A stretch of 64,000 bases of DNA from contig JAGBGU010000068.1 in assembly GCA_017935785.1 (NCBI GenBank), positions 1 to 64,000 of the forward strand, given 5' to 3'. Numbering within the stretch: position 1 is the stretch's first letter; each line of letters starts with the position of its first letter. Below, one piece after another: positions 17,484 to 26,569 of the stretch. A program made the position numbers and the translations under genes. Origin of the DNA: Bacteroidaceae bacterium (GTDB lineage: Bacteria > Bacteroidota > Bacteroidia > Bacteroidales > Bacteroidaceae). The notes under the pieces were generated by a model. That model saw nothing but the letters and a program-made list of their open reading frames with translations, made no database searches and was not told where the DNA came from.

Positions 17484-18587
17484 TTATTTCCCATTATTTA
17501 CCCACTTGTACATTGGAGGCAGATCCCGTAAAAACAACGTGTATTCATCGGCATAGAAAGTGCGGAAATCGTCTGCGCTCACATCTGAGGGATAGGGTCC
17601 GAAGGCGTGTGAGGGCTTCTCGTTACGCCATGCCACCACCATGCTGCACCACTGTCCTTTCAGCGCAGGCAGACAGTCTTGGGTCCAATAGTTGGGCGTG
17701 TGGTTGTTCTCCAGTCCGGTTTCGGTCACGCCCACAGGCTTCCCTTTTTCCTTTGCCAGCTGCGACAAAGCCGCCACATTGGCAACAAACGCCCTTGTAT
17801 TATATCCGTGATAACAGTCCATGCCGATAAAGTCCACCCATTTGTCTCCGGGCCAGCGGAACAGCAGTCTTCCCCTGGCATCGGGGTACACCTCGTCCAT
17901 CTGGGGCGAAATGGCGTATATTACATTGTGGCAGCCCTTTCTGTCCCTGAGATAACACACAATGAAGCGCCAGAACTCACGGAACTCCTCTTCGCTTGTC
18001 GCCTTGCTGCCCCACCAGTTCCAGGCTTGGGTATGCTCGTGCAGCGGACGGAAGATCACGGGGATGGGGCGGCCGTTGTCATCCTTCATCTTGTGCAAGG
18101 CCTCTGCCACACCGTCCAACCGTGCGCAATACTTCTTGTGCAGTTCGCTGCCCTCATCCAGAATCTGGCCTACACAGGGCGTATTGTCCCAAGCCGTCCC
18201 CTGCGGATAGGCTTTGCCGGGACCCTCGGTCAGAGGATTGTCCTGATGCCAGACAAGCATACACACTCCCCCTCGGCGGTAAATGTCCTTTACCAGTTCT
18301 ATCTTACGGTCGTTGATGCGGTGCATGTCCAGACTGTACACTGCCGGATGGTCTCCGGTAATATCCTTCACGTCACTGCGGTCCTTGTCGCCTCGCCACC
18401 CTATTCCATACGAAGGGAAATCATGATGTCCGAACATGACTGCACGTTGCTGCAACTGTAAAAGATTTTTGTATAACGCACGCGTTTCCTTTGTGGCTTT
18501 CCTGTCCACCATTTTTATTCTTCGTCCCGAGGCCGTCTGTACTGCCACGAGAAGCAGGAAAAAAGAGATAATACGCCAAATTTTCAT
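17484..18587 (-). CDS. secreted GH26 beta-mannanase-like glycoside hydrolase
   Basis: A 367-aa protein with an N-terminal signal peptide (KIWRIISFFLLLVAVQTASG). The GH26 clan-A barrel motifs are clear: MFGHHDFPSYGIGW, VYSLDMHRI, MLVWHQDNP, RPLHEHTQAWNWWG with the acid/base Glu at 184, DFIGMDCYHGY, and GVTETGLE with the nucleophile Glu at 289. GH26 enzymes in Bacteroidota mainly cleave beta-1,4-mannan. ATG 18587 is chosen because the signal peptide starts there; the frame extends to 18653 with no such sequence. It is monocistronic and not next to SusC/D genes, so it may serve a PUL elsewhere. Confidence 0.92.
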   Translation of the reverse strand: MKIWRIISFFLLLVAVQTASGRRIKMVDRKATKETRALYKNLLQLQQRAVMFGHHDFPSYGIGWRGDKDRSDVKDITGDHPAVYSLDMHRINDRKIELVKDIYRRGGVCMLVWHQDNPLTEGPGKAYPQGTAWDNTPCVGQILDEGSELHKKYCARLDGVAEALHKMKDDNGRPIPVIFRPLHEHTQAWNWWGSKATSEEEFREFWRFIVCYLRDRKGCHNVIYAISPQMDEVYPDARGRLLFRWPGDKWVDFIGMDCYHGYNTRAFVANVAALSQLAKEKGKPVGVTETGLENNHTPNYWTQDCLPALKGQWCSMVVAWRNEKPSHAFGPYPSDVSADDFRTFYADEYTLFLRDLPPMYKWVNNGK

Positions 18588-18645
18588 ATCGGAGATTATT
18601 TGTCTGTTTATTTTCGCTTGATAACGTTTCGCATATTGTTTACCC

Positions 18646-18838
18646 TCACGCATGGTATTCCGCCATTCTCCTGTTTCATTTCCGTCATGCTGAATAGTTC
18701 AGCATCTCACTGCGAGCCTTTCTTGTCTTTCTCCGCGGACAGATCCTGAAATAAATTCAGAATGACATTCCATTGTATTGAGTCATGCTGACCAGCATTA
18801 CAACTTGTTTGGACATTAAGTTTACATGCGAAAGTTGA
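18646..18838. repeat. extended REP-containing element, copy 1
   Basis: Left end TCACGCATGGTATTCCGCC, a REP-like core (TCATGCTGAATAGTTCAGCA and later CTGAATTTATTTCAG in inverted form), right end ACATGCGAAAGTTGA (18824-18838). The same left and right ends bracket a second copy at 32768-32996. It occupies most of the 340-bp gap between the GH26 start and the Spy-like gene, so it lies upstream of the GH26 gene. Confidence 0.75.
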
Positions 18839-18850
18839 ATTACTAAAACA

Positions 18851-18903
18851 AAGAAAGTTCATTACCCCCATAGGCTAACCTTCACGGGTTCATGAACTTT
18901 CTT
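18851..18903 (-). terminator. probable terminator of the Spy-like gene
   Basis: Stem AAGAAAGTTCAT (18851-18862) with ATGAACTTTCTT (18892-18903), 24 nt past the stop codon. The loop is 29 nt, long for an intrinsic terminator, and may hold a small inner hairpin (AACC...GGTT). Confidence 0.5.
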
Positions 18904-18927
18904 AATTTCTTATGACAGTTGTTTTAT

Positions 18928-19464
18928 TTAATTCTGCGGACCTTCTCCCATTCTCATTCTCTGTCCGCCAAAACCTCCGGGACGGCCTTGTCCCTGACGT
19001 CCGCGTCCGCCCATTTGGAACTGGGGTTCGGCAAACACCTTTGCCAACTGCTGTGGGGTCAATGTCTTGGCAAACTCGGCGTAATACTTCTTCTGCACAT
19101 CAAGGCGTGCCTTCATCAGCGTTATTTGTTTTTCCTGATTCTTGAAGTACTCATCCACCTTTTCTTTTGCCTCGGCATCGGTCAGTTCCTTCTTCTCAGG
19201 AGCTTCTCTTCTTTCGTTCCGACGGTCAAACATACCAGTCTTTTTGGCGCAAGCAAACATTTCGCCCTGATATTGCGTATAGATAATAATGAAATTGTCC
19301 TTTGCATCTCCCTTCAGGTCCAGTTCCCCGGCCTTGCGCTCGGCCTGTTTCTTTACACGTTCGGTACGCATCTGCTCCCAATTCTCAGCGCCTTGGTTCT
19401 CCTGTGCCTGCATGGTGCAGAATCCCATCACAAGCATCATTGCCAACAATACTTTCTTTTTCAT
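18928..19464 (-). CDS. Spy/CpxP-like periplasmic protein
   Basis: A 178-aa protein with a signal peptide (MKKKVLLAMMLVMGFCTMQA, then QENQG). The mature part is almost all charged helix: TERVKKQAERKAGELDLKGD, in part, then KKELTDAEAKEKVDEYFKNQ and KYYAEFAKTLTPQQLAKVF. LTPQQ-type motifs and a Gly/Arg/Gln-rich tail (FQMGGRGRQGQGRPGGFGG) are typical of Bacteroidota Spy/CpxP relatives, which are periplasmic chaperone-like or stress proteins. Role here is inferred from the family. It is single and followed by a hairpin. Confidence 0.75.
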   Translation of the reverse strand: MKKKVLLAMMLVMGFCTMQAQENQGAENWEQMRTERVKKQAERKAGELDLKGDAKDNFIIIYTQYQGEMFACAKKTGMFDRRNERREAPEKKELTDAEAKEKVDEYFKNQEKQITLMKARLDVQKKYYAEFAKTLTPQQLAKVFAEPQFQMGGRGRQGQGRPGGFGGQRMRMGEGPQN

Positions 19465-19681
19465 TTTGTGTTTTCTTAAACGTTATACAAAAAAACTTCT
19501 TTTCTTCTCTGTCTATTGTGACACGTTTGAAAAAGAAAGGTTTAAGGGTAGTTCTAAAAATTAATCAATCCGACATAATTTCTCATGCCTCTTTATATAT
19601 TAATGTATGTAGGACTGCAAGCATAAGTATTGAATTGGAGTGTCCAAAATGAGAGTACAAAATAACAAATACCTCCAAAAG

Positions 19682-19766
19682 TCATCCTGAACTTGTTTCA
19701 GGATCTCACTGCGAGCCTTTACTAACTCATGACTGCGGACAGATGCTGAAACGAGTTCAGCATGAC
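19682..19766. repeat. REP-like palindromic repeat
   Basis: Left arm TCATCCTGAACTTGTTTCAG, right arm CTGAAACGAGTTCAGCATGA, with a conserved centre (CTCACTGCGAG...GCGGACAGATG). It lies in the 410-bp gap 19465-19874 between the Spy-like gene and the DUF5715 gene. I see nothing else in that gap apart from AT-rich sequence. Confidence 0.85.
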
Positions 19767-19874
19767 CAACGGTAATAAATAGAAGCTTTGTACTATCCCG
19801 GAAAAAGGTTGTGTTGTGCAGACAAGGCTTCACCCCTTTCCGCTGCCCGGGAATAGGCATAGTCGGACAAGCGG

Positions 19875-20690
19875 TTATCTGACCGTAATGTGGAAACAGC
19901 CCTGCTTCCGTTCATACTTCACATAGCATTGCTTGTTTTCACGGAAGTCGCGCAACACCTCGGCCAGTATCATCTTCAGGGTATCCTGGCGTGTCTCGTG
20001 CTGGGTTACCGGAGAGAAGCGGGCATAAGTAATGTCAAAAGTGGTACCGTGGCAATGGGCGCTCTGCTCGGTAGCGTTAAGATTGTGCCGACGCAAGCGC
20101 TTCACATCCTCTTCTGTCCGCAATACGCTGGATACTATAATCTTGTGCATGGGCACGCCCTTTATGCACAGACTGTCCATGAACGAACGGCCAATGCGTT
20201 GCAGAAGTACGCTGGCCCTGGGTACCAGATAAGGGATGCTACGGTTCATCCTGGGGTCTATGTCGTAATAAGGGCTGGCTCCTGCATAAACCAGTTCAGT
20301 CTTGCGATGCTCTGCCTCTTTGCGGTCGGCTATGGAGGTTACGCCCCATTGGCGGGCAGCCACAATCTGCACATCCTGCAAATCAGGGAAACAGCGGTGG
20401 AAAGACTGCACACTCTTGATGGGATGATATACAAACGAATCTGTTTTTGCAAAGGAGGGCTTTCCCTTTGACGGTTCGGGTATGGGATCCTGCGACTGCA
20501 TCTGTGGCACTACGGCATTTTCCGAGGCAGTTTTTATTGTATCCTGCACACCTGTCTGACCTGTTTCATTGTCCTGACAGGCCACGGATTGCGCACCCCT
20601 CACTTCGGGATAGCAGACACGCACTATGGTAAGGGTTCCAAGGATTAAGCCAAAAGAACCTAAAAACAACTTTTTCTTAAGTCTTCTCAT
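19875..20690 (-). CDS. DUF5715 protein with M15 peptidase-like zinc motif
   Basis: A 271-aa protein with an N-terminal membrane anchor or signal segment (RRLKKKLFLGSFGLILGTLT). After a low-complexity region, the C-terminal half has VSSVLRTEEDVKRLRRHN and SAHCHGTTFDITY. In the latter H212 and D219 have the spacing of the first two zinc ligands of M15 D,D-peptidases (SxHxxGxxxD), and H267 near the C-terminus could be the third. The Glu expected three residues before it is Gly, so hydrolysis of peptidoglycan is only a possibility. ATG 20690 follows a good promoter; the longer frame to 20813 would overlap phoH. Confidence 0.75.
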   Translation of the reverse strand: MRRLKKKLFLGSFGLILGTLTIVRVCYPEVRGAQSVACQDNETGQTGVQDTIKTASENAVVPQMQSQDPIPEPSKGKPSFAKTDSFVYHPIKSVQSFHRCFPDLQDVQIVAARQWGVTSIADRKEAEHRKTELVYAGASPYYDIDPRMNRSIPYLVPRASVLLQRIGRSFMDSLCIKGVPMHKIIVSSVLRTEEDVKRLRRHNLNATEQSAHCHGTTFDITYARFSPVTQHETRQDTLKMILAEVLRDFRENKQCYVKYERKQGCFHITVR

Positions 20691-20701
20691 AAAATCGCCA
20701 A

Positions 20702-20732
20702 CAAAGTTAAAGAAAAAAGTGGCATAATCAAA
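20702..20732 (-). promoter_or_regulatory. Bacteroidales-type promoter of the DUF5715 gene
   Basis: Minus strand: TTTG (20732-20729), 19 nt, TAACTTTG (20709-20702). Transcription would start a few bases before ATG 20690. It faces the phoH promoter in the 77-bp divergent gap. Confidence 0.65.
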
Positions 20733-20742
20733 ATAGATTAAG

Positions 20743-20750
20743 TAAATTTG
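20743..20750 (+). promoter_or_regulatory. -7 box of the phoH-purC-menG operon
   Basis: TAAATTTG fits TAnnTTTG, 17 nt before ATG 20768. No TTTG is present at the -33 distance, so the promoter is either weak or activator-dependent. Confidence 0.5.
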
Positions 20751-20767
20751 CAGCAAAATAAAGCAGA

Positions 20768-21736
20768 ATGATAGAAAAGCATATCGTAATAGAAGACATT
20801 GACCTTTTGGCACTATATGGAGTGAACAACGTGAATATGCAGATGATAAAGGCCCTTTATCCCAAACTGCGTATCACGGCCCGCGGCAATGTCATCCACG
20901 TTATGGGAGACGAACTGGAGATGTGCGCTTTTGAGGAAACCATCGCCAAGCTGCAAGCCCATTGCCTGAAGTACAACAGCCTGAGCGAAGAAGAAATCCT
21001 GCAGATTACACGAGGGGAAAAGACCGGAAAGGACAGCCATGAGGGTATCATCGTATATAGCGTTACGGGCAAACCCATAACCGCCCGTAGCGAAAACCAG
21101 CAGCTGCTGGTGCGTTCGTTTATGGAGAACGACATGACCTTTGCCGTGGGTCCGGCCGGTTCCGGAAAGACCTATACCGGAATTGCGCTGGCCGTAAGGG
21201 CGTTGAAGAACAAGGAGATAAGAAAGATAATACTGTCCCGTCCCGCAGTGGAGGCCGGAGAGAAGCTGGGATTCCTGCCCGGCGACATGAAAGAGAAGAT
21301 AGACCCCTATCTGCAACCGCTCTACGATGCACTGGAAGACATGATTCCGGCACAGAAGCTCAGGGAGATGATGGAGCAGGGCATCATCCAGATTGCCCCC
21401 CTTGCCTTCATGCGAGGCCGTACGCTGAACGATGCCGTGGTCATTCTGGACGAGGCACAGAACACCACAGGCGCCCAGCTCAAAATGTTCCTCACCCGAA
21501 TGGGCATCAACACCAAAATGATCATCACCGGCGACATCACCCAGATAGACCTTCCGCACAGTACTCGCTCCGGACTGATTGAGGCGCTTAACATCCTGCA
21601 GAACGTGCCCGGAATCGGTTTTGTCCATTTGGGCAAGAAGGACATTGTACGCCACAAGTTAGTAACCAGGATTGTGGAGGCGTACGAAAAGAAAGACAAG
21701 GAAAAGGAAAAGCAAGAGAGACAAGAGAAGCAATAA
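20768..21736 (+). CDS. phoH: PhoH-family ATPase
   Basis: A 322-aa PhoH/YbeZ-type protein: an N-terminal KH-like region ([17 protein letters not shown]), then the P-loop [37 protein letters not shown], Walker [14 protein letters not shown], and [13 protein letters not shown] with HSTRSGL. The family is linked to RNA metabolism and ribosome maturation, often with YbeY. The C-terminal tail is highly charged ([16 protein letters not shown]). It is the first gene of a plus-strand run; purC follows after 25 nt. Confidence 0.93.
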   Translation: MIEKHIVIEDIDLLALYGVNNVNMQMIKALYPKLRITARGNVIHVMGDELEMCAFEETIAKLQAHCLKYNSLSEEEILQITRGEKTGKDSHEGIIVYSVTGKPITARSENQQLLVRSFMENDMTFAVGPAGSGKTYTGIALAVRALKNKEIRKIILSRPAVEAGEKLGFLPGDMKEKIDPYLQPLYDALEDMIPAQKLREMMEQGIIQIAPLAFMRGRTLNDAVVILDEAQNTTGAQLKMFLTRMGINTKMIITGDITQIDLPHSTRSGLIEALNILQNVPGIGFVHLGKKDIVRHKLVTRIVEAYEKKDKEKEKQERQEKQ

Positions 21737-21761
21737 TAAACAAATCCTAAATACAGACATA

Positions 21762-22715
21762 ATGAAAGCTTTGACAAAAACGGACCTCAACCTGCCCGGA
21801 CAGGTGAGCGTGTACCACGGAAAGGTGCGCGATGTGTATAACATCAATGACGACCTGATGGTTATGGTAGCCACAGACCGCATTTCGGCATTCGACGTGA
21901 TTCTCCCCAAAGGAATCCCCTTCAAGGGACAGGTGCTCAACCAGATAGCCGCATCGTTCCTGGATGCCACATCAGACATTGTGCCCAACTGGAAACTGGC
22001 CACTCCCGACCCCATGGTAACTGTGGGCCTGAAGGCCGAGGGTTTCCGTGTGGAAATGATTATCCGCGGATACCTTACCGGTTCTGCCTGGCGCGACTAT
22101 AAGAACGGCTGCCGCGAGATTTGCGGTGTGAAGCTCCCCGAAGGAATGCGTGAGAACGAACGCTTCCCCGAGCCTATCATAACCCCCACCACCAAGGCTG
22201 AGGAAGGACACGACGAGAACATCAGCAAGGAGGAAATCATTGCCCAGGGCATCGTGGACAAGGACGATTACGAAACCATGGAGAAGTATACCCGCGCACT
22301 CTTCCAGCGCGGCACAGAAATAGCCGCCCAAAAGGGTCTCATACTTGTAGATACCAAGTACGAATTCGGCAAGCGCGACGGCAAGGTAATCCTCATCGAC
22401 GAGATCCACACCCCCGACAGTAGCCGCTATTTCTATGCCGAAGGCTACGAGGAGAAGTTCCAGGCAGGCGAACCCCAGCGCCAGCTCAGCAAGGAATTTG
22501 TGCGCCAATGGCTCATTGAGCACAACTTCATGAACCAGCCCGGACAGGTTATGCCCGAGATTACGGATGAATACGCCCAGAGTGTGGCCGACCGCTACAT
22601 TGAACTGTACGAACATATTGTCGGTGAGAAGTTCGTTCCGGCAGAGACGGAAGGAGACATTGCCGCCCGTATTGAAAAGAACGTGAGCGAATGGCTTACC
22701 AGCAGGAAAGCATAA
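21762..22715 (+). CDS. purC: phosphoribosylaminoimidazole-succinocarboxamide synthase (SAICAR synthetase)
   Basis: A 317-aa PurC of the longer class. Motifs: [33 protein letters not shown] (here in part), [17 protein letters not shown], and the aspartate-binding [14 protein letters not shown]. It joins CAIR and aspartate with ATP, a step of purine synthesis; purM lies 3 kb downstream, but the two are separated by a repeat region. ATG 21762 is used because the upstream in-frame extension overlaps the end of phoH and is not PurC-like. Confidence 0.97.
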   Translation: MKALTKTDLNLPGQVSVYHGKVRDVYNINDDLMVMVATDRISAFDVILPKGIPFKGQVLNQIAASFLDATSDIVPNWKLATPDPMVTVGLKAEGFRVEMIIRGYLTGSAWRDYKNGCREICGVKLPEGMRENERFPEPIITPTTKAEEGHDENISKEEIIAQGIVDKDDYETMEKYTRALFQRGTEIAAQKGLILVDTKYEFGKRDGKVILIDEIHTPDSSRYFYAEGYEEKFQAGEPQRQLSKEFVRQWLIEHNFMNQPGQVMPEITDEYAQSVADRYIELYEHIVGEKFVPAETEGDIAARIEKNVSEWLTSRKA

Positions 22716-23428
22716 AACCATACTCGCATAAAGGCGGGAAAAAGGAACAGGTGGAGGCAATGTTTGACCACATTGCCCCCACTTATGATTTGCTAAACCA
22801 CACCTTGTCTCTTGGCATAGACCGCGGATGGCGGCAAAAGGCCATTGATACGCTGAAGGCCCATGCTCCCCAGTATATGCTGGACATTGCCACCGGCACT
22901 GGCGACTTTGCCATCATGGCAGCCAAGTCCTTGCACCCCAAAAAACTTATCGGTGCCGACATTTCCGAGGGAATGATGCAGGTGGGCAGAAAGAAAGTGG
23001 CAGAAATAGGGTTGCAAGATTGCATCAGCTTTGAACGGCAGGACTGCCTTGACCTCTCATATCCCAATGACACATTCGATGCGGTAACGGCAGCTTACGG
23101 CATACGCAACTTTGCCAATCTGGACAAATGCCTTATGGAAATGTATCGCGTGCTGAAGCCCGGCGGCCATCTGCTCATCGTTGAACTGGCCACCCCGCCC
23201 CATTTTCCCATGAAGCAGCTCTTCTGGCTCTACGCCCACATTGTCATGCCCCTGGCCGGCCGCCTGATCAGTGGCGACTCTAAGGCATACACCTACCTGC
23301 CTGCCACCATGGAAGCCTTTCCGCAAGGAGAGGTAATGGAAGGGATCCTGCAGCGTACCGGCTTCTCCAACGTCTTCTGGAAACGTTTCACCTTCGGCAT
23401 CTGTACCATGTATCTGGCAAGAAAGTAA
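22691..23428 (+). CDS. ubiE: demethylmenaquinone methyltransferase (UbiE/MenG)
   Basis: A 245-aa SAM-dependent methyltransferase: [19 protein letters not shown], motif [33 protein letters not shown] (in part) and [15 protein letters not shown]. These are UbiE/MenG signatures. Bacteroidales use menaquinone, so the likely reaction is methylation of demethylmenaquinone, the last step to the respiratory quinone. The start lies 25 nt inside purC, in another frame, so translation is probably coupled. aroE follows 23 nt later. Confidence 0.95.
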   Translation: MAYQQESIKPYSHKGGKKEQVEAMFDHIAPTYDLLNHTLSLGIDRGWRQKAIDTLKAHAPQYMLDIATGTGDFAIMAAKSLHPKKLIGADISEGMMQVGRKKVAEIGLQDCISFERQDCLDLSYPNDTFDAVTAAYGIRNFANLDKCLMEMYRVLKPGGHLLIVELATPPHFPMKQLFWLYAHIVMPLAGRLISGDSKAYTYLPATMEAFPQGEVMEGILQRTGFSNVFWKRFTFGICTMYLARK

Positions 23429-23451
23429 GAGAATCTTTTTGTAAAAAAAAT

Positions 23452-24198
23452 ATGACAACATACGGCCTCGTTGGTTTCCCTCTTGGACACAGTTTCAGTA
23501 AAGGTTTCTTTACAGACAAATTCAGCACAGAAGGCATTGATGCCGAGTATCTCAATTTCGAGATTCCCCAGATAGAAAGCCTTCATGAGATTATCAGTTC
23601 ACAGCCCAATCTCAGAGGACTGAACGTAACCTTGCCCCACAAACAGACTGTCATCCCGTTGCTTGACGAACTGAGCGATGAGGCCCGCGCCATCGGCGCT
23701 GTCAACGTCATCCGTATCAGCAGGACCTCACAGGGTATCCGTCTCAAAGGTTTCAACAGCGACACCATTGGCTTTTCCAATAGCATACGCCCGCTTATCA
23801 AGCCTCACCACCGAAAAGCGCTTGTCCTGGGCACGGGAGGAGCCAGCAAGGCCATCTGCTACAGTCTGGACACCATGGGGATTGCATGGAAATATGTCAG
23901 CAGAACGCCGCATCCAGGTATGCTTGCTTATGCCGACCTCACACAAGACATTCTCAACGACCATCACATCATTATCAACTGTACGCCCGTAGGCATGTTC
24001 CCCCACACAGATGCCTGTCCGCCCATTCCTTACGACTGTTTGTCAGACGCCCACCTTGCCTACGATGTGGTTTACAATCCCACCACCACGCTGTTTATAC
24101 AAAAAGCCAAGGAACATGGCGCGGTAACGAAGAACGGACTTGAGATGCTGCATCTGCAAGCCATTGCGGCATGGGAGATTTGGACTGCGAAGGATTGA
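23452..24198 (+). CDS. aroE: shikimate dehydrogenase
   Basis: A 248-aa AroE: GLVGFPLGHSFSKGFF (substrate site), LRGLNVTLPHKQTVIPLLDE with the catalytic Lys in PHK, FNSDTIGF, the NADP fold LVLGTGGASKAICYSL, and the C-terminal GLEMLHLQA. It reduces 3-dehydroshikimate in the aromatic amino-acid pathway. Slightly shorter than the E. coli enzyme (272 aa), as is normal in Bacteroidales. It ends the phoH-purC-ubiE-aroE run; no terminator was evident before the repeat region. Confidence 0.96.
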   Translation: MTTYGLVGFPLGHSFSKGFFTDKFSTEGIDAEYLNFEIPQIESLHEIISSQPNLRGLNVTLPHKQTVIPLLDELSDEARAIGAVNVIRISRTSQGIRLKGFNSDTIGFSNSIRPLIKPHHRKALVLGTGGASKAICYSLDTMGIAWKYVSRTPHPGMLAYADLTQDILNDHHIIINCTPVGMFPHTDACPPIPYDCLSDAHLAYDVVYNPTTTLFIQKAKEHGAVTKNGLEMLHLQAIAAWEIWTAKD

Positions 24199-24277
24199 TT
24201 TCGGCCGTACTGCCTATTTTAGAAACTGTTTAAATTTTATCGACAAGTTCTTCTATATAACTGTCCAAAGTAGACGG

Positions 24278-24355
24278 TCATGCTGAACTCGTTTCAGATT
24301 CTCACAGCGAGTAAAGTCACACTGCGGACAGATGCTGAAACAAGTTCAGCATGAC
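24278..24355. repeat. REP-like palindromic repeat
   Basis: Arms TCATGCTGAACTCGTTTCAG and CTGAAACAAGTTCAGCATGA around the conserved centre (TCTCACAGCGAG...GCGGACAGATG). It lies within the first duplicated copy. Confidence 0.85.
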
Positions 24356-24467
24356 ATATTAGACATTTAACTATCAAAAGGTCGGCAAAAGAACTGACTG
24401 ACAAATATGGCAGAGGTTTCAAAAAGAGTAGCCTATACACTTCTATATAATAGCCCAAAGTAGACGG

Positions 24468-24545
24468 TCATGCTGAACTCGTTTCAGCATCTCACTGCGA
24501 GTAAAGTCACACTGCGGACAGATGCTGAAACAAGTTCAGCATGAC
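24468..24545. repeat. REP-like palindromic repeat
   Basis: Same arms and centre as the copy 190 bp upstream, with the variant ATCTCACTGCGAG. Its right end abuts the DUF1016 remnant exactly where the reading frame opens (24545). Confidence 0.85.
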
Positions 24546-25087
24546 ATATTAGACATTTAACTATCAAAAGATTAGCAAAAGAACTGACTGACAAATATGG
24601 CAGAGGTTTCAAAAAGAGCAACTTATACACTTTTGTATCATTCTACCAGAACCATACAGACTTTTTCCAACCACTGACTGGAAAATCTTTGGACATGACT
24701 AACGAGAACATTTTCCAATCACTGACTGGAAAATGTCCCATCCGTCTTTCATGGACGCATTACAGTATCATCATGCAAGAGTCTACCGCTGAAGGGCGTT
24801 CATGGTACGAGCAAGAAGCATCCAACGAAATGTGGAGCACTCGCACTTTACAGCATAACGTATCATCACAATATTACCATCGGCTACTCCAATCACAAGA
24901 TAAAACCATTGTACACAATGAAATGGTAAAGAAAACTTCGCCGGGAAATCGAACAGCAAAAGGAGTTTTTCCGACTTCAAAAGAGGGATTGACCCTATAC
25001 CGCGTCAATGCCCAAAGCATAGACAACTTGTCAATATTTTTCCGAACCACAAAGGACAGTTCACCATCCGAAAGAAAGACATTGTGA
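24545..25087 (+). pseudogene. DUF1016 (YhcG-type PDDEXK nuclease) N-terminal-domain remnant
   Basis: The frame is open from 24545 with no start codon. It reads TIKRLAKELTDKYGRGFKKS, then NLYTFVSFYQNH, CPIRLSWTHYSIIMQ, GRSWYEQEASNEMWSTRTLQ and SSQYYHRLLQSQDK. These are the conserved blocks of the DUF1016 N-terminal domain (HTH-like) of YhcG nucleases. The first ~40 residues of the domain are missing, replaced by a REP-like repeat, and after VHNEMVKKT the sequence no longer resembles the family, so the whole C-terminal nuclease domain is gone. A second, shorter piece of the same coding sequence lies in the upstream duplicate copy. It is a dead gene left from an accessory element. Confidence 0.8.
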
Positions 25088-25118
25088 GGATGAAAGAACA
25101 GAGATTGCATGGTATAAC

Positions 25119-25246
25119 TATGTGACACATGTGACACGTATATTAACAACTTTTTTAAAAGAAAAATTAAATGGTGTGCCTTAAAGGCTGTCATTTTATT
25201 TTTCTCGCGTGAAAAGTTATAATATGACGTGTCACAAGTGTCATGG
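25119..25246. repeat. 128-bp imperfect palindrome (MITE-like)
   Basis: Left arm from ATGTGACACATGTGACACGT pairs with the right arm ending ACGTGTCACAAGTGTCAT. Pairing continues inwards (ATATTA with TAATAT, AACTTTT with AAAAGTT, GAAAAAT with ATTTTTC) up to a ~20-nt centre. Arms are about 50 nt with few mismatches. No coding content was seen. It lies between the DUF1016 remnant and the purM promoter. Confidence 0.7.
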
Positions 25247-25323
25247 AAGAGAAAAAACACGTTTCTGAGAAATAGTCATTTTCCCCTGCAAATTATCCTC
25301 TCTGTCGAAAATAATATCTTTCG

Positions 25324-25356
25324 TTTTGTGTATTCGGGATAAAATCCATATCTTTG
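25324..25356 (+). promoter_or_regulatory. Bacteroidales-type promoter of purM
   Basis: TTTTG (25324-25328), 20 nt, TATCTTTG (25349-25356) matches the -33/-7 consensus well. Predicted mRNA leader is about 35 nt. Confidence 0.8.
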
Positions 25357-25396
25357 TACGCAAAATAAATTAAATAAATAAGCAAGATATTATTTT

Positions 25397-26563
25397 ATGA
25401 GCAATAAACGCTATATGATGCGTGGCGTAAGTGCCGCCAAAGAGGATGTTCACAACGCCATCAAGAACATCGACAAAGGTATTTTCCCCCAGGCCTTCTG
25501 TAAAATTATACCCGACATTTTAGGAGGCGACCCCGAATACTGCAACATCATGCATGCAGACGGAGCCGGCACCAAATCCAGCCTGGCTTATGCCTACTGG
25601 AAAGAGACCGGCGATCTGAATGTATGGAAAGGCATTGCCCAGGATGCACTCATCATGAACACCGATGACCTGCTGTGTGTGGGCGCAGTGGACAACATCC
25701 TTGTCAGCAGCACCATCGGCCGTAACAAGATGCTGATTCCCGGCGAGGTGATCAGTGCCATCATCAACGGAACAGACCAGTTGATGGAAGAGATGAGGGA
25801 AATGGGCATCGGAATCTACGGAACTGGCGGTGAAACGGCAGACGTAGGCGACCTTGTACGCACCATCATTGTGGACAGTACCGTAACCTGTCGCATGAAA
25901 CGCAGCGATGTCATTGACAATGCCAACATACGCCCCGGCGATGTCATTGTGGGACTGAGCAGCTGCGGACAGGCCACCTATGAAAAGGAATACAACGGCG
26001 GTATGGGCAGCAACGGACTCACCAGTGCACGCCACGATGTGTTCGGCAAATATCTGGCAGAAAAGTATCCCGAGACTTACGACCATGCCGTACCCGAAGA
26101 ACTGGTATACAGCGGCAGCTACAAACTGACCGACCCCGTAGAAGGCGCACCTGTAACCGCAGGCAAGCTGGTACTCTCCCCCACCCGCACATACGCCCCC
26201 GTCATCAAGAAACTGCTGGACCAGATGCGTCCTCGCATCCATGGCATGGTACACTGCACCGGCGGCGCACAGACCAAGGTGCTCCATTTCGTAAGTGAAA
26301 ACTGCAAGGTAGTCAAGGACAACATGTTCCCCATCCCTCCCCTCTTCCGTGCCATCCAGGAACAGAGCGGCACAGACTGGGCCGAGATGTACAAGGTATT
26401 CAACATGGGACACCGCCTGGAGATTTACGTTTCGCCAGAAGACGCACAGGAAGTCATAGAGACAAGCCGCAGCTTCAACATAGATGCACAGGTCATCGGC
26501 CATATTGAGGAAGGGGAAAAGAGCCTTACCATCAAGAGTGAGTTCGGCGAGTTTGAATACTAA
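25397..26563 (+). CDS. purM: phosphoribosylformylglycinamidine cyclo-ligase (AIR synthase)
   Basis: A 388-aa AIR-synthase-family protein: the N-terminal half has HADGAGTKSSLAYAYW, the ATP/metal region VGAVDNILVSSTIGRN and GIYGTGGETADVGDLVRTII, and the C-terminal half has GDVIVGLSSCGQATYEKEYN and GMVHCTGGAQTKVL. It closes the imidazole ring of purines using ATP. This Bacteroidales form is longer than E. coli PurM (345 aa) and somewhat divergent. A promoter lies 41 nt upstream; a small membrane-protein gene follows after 6 nt, then prfA and pyrF, so this is probably one operon. Confidence 0.93.
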   Translation: MSNKRYMMRGVSAAKEDVHNAIKNIDKGIFPQAFCKIIPDILGGDPEYCNIMHADGAGTKSSLAYAYWKETGDLNVWKGIAQDALIMNTDDLLCVGAVDNILVSSTIGRNKMLIPGEVISAIINGTDQLMEEMREMGIGIYGTGGETADVGDLVRTIIVDSTVTCRMKRSDVIDNANIRPGDVIVGLSSCGQATYEKEYNGGMGSNGLTSARHDVFGKYLAEKYPETYDHAVPEELVYSGSYKLTDPVEGAPVTAGKLVLSPTRTYAPVIKKLLDQMRPRIHGMVHCTGGAQTKVLHFVSENCKVVKDNMFPIPPLFRAIQEQSGTDWAEMYKVFNMGHRLEIYVSPEDAQEVIETSRSFNIDAQVIGHIEEGEKSLTIKSEFGEFEY

Positions 26564-26569
26564 GAGAAA

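Larger units (their letters stand above)
24251..24630. repeat. 190-bp direct tandem duplication (2 copies)
   Basis: Copies 24251-24440 and 24441-24630 are head to tail and nearly identical. Both start TTCTATATAA and include a full REP-like palindrome followed by ~75 bp of DUF1016 coding sequence. The differences are scattered single bases, so the duplication is fairly recent or kept similar by recombination. Confidence 0.9.

Noticed and set aside
20813..21655. 280-codon open frame on the minus strand
   Set aside because: Antisense to phoH, which has all of its family motifs.
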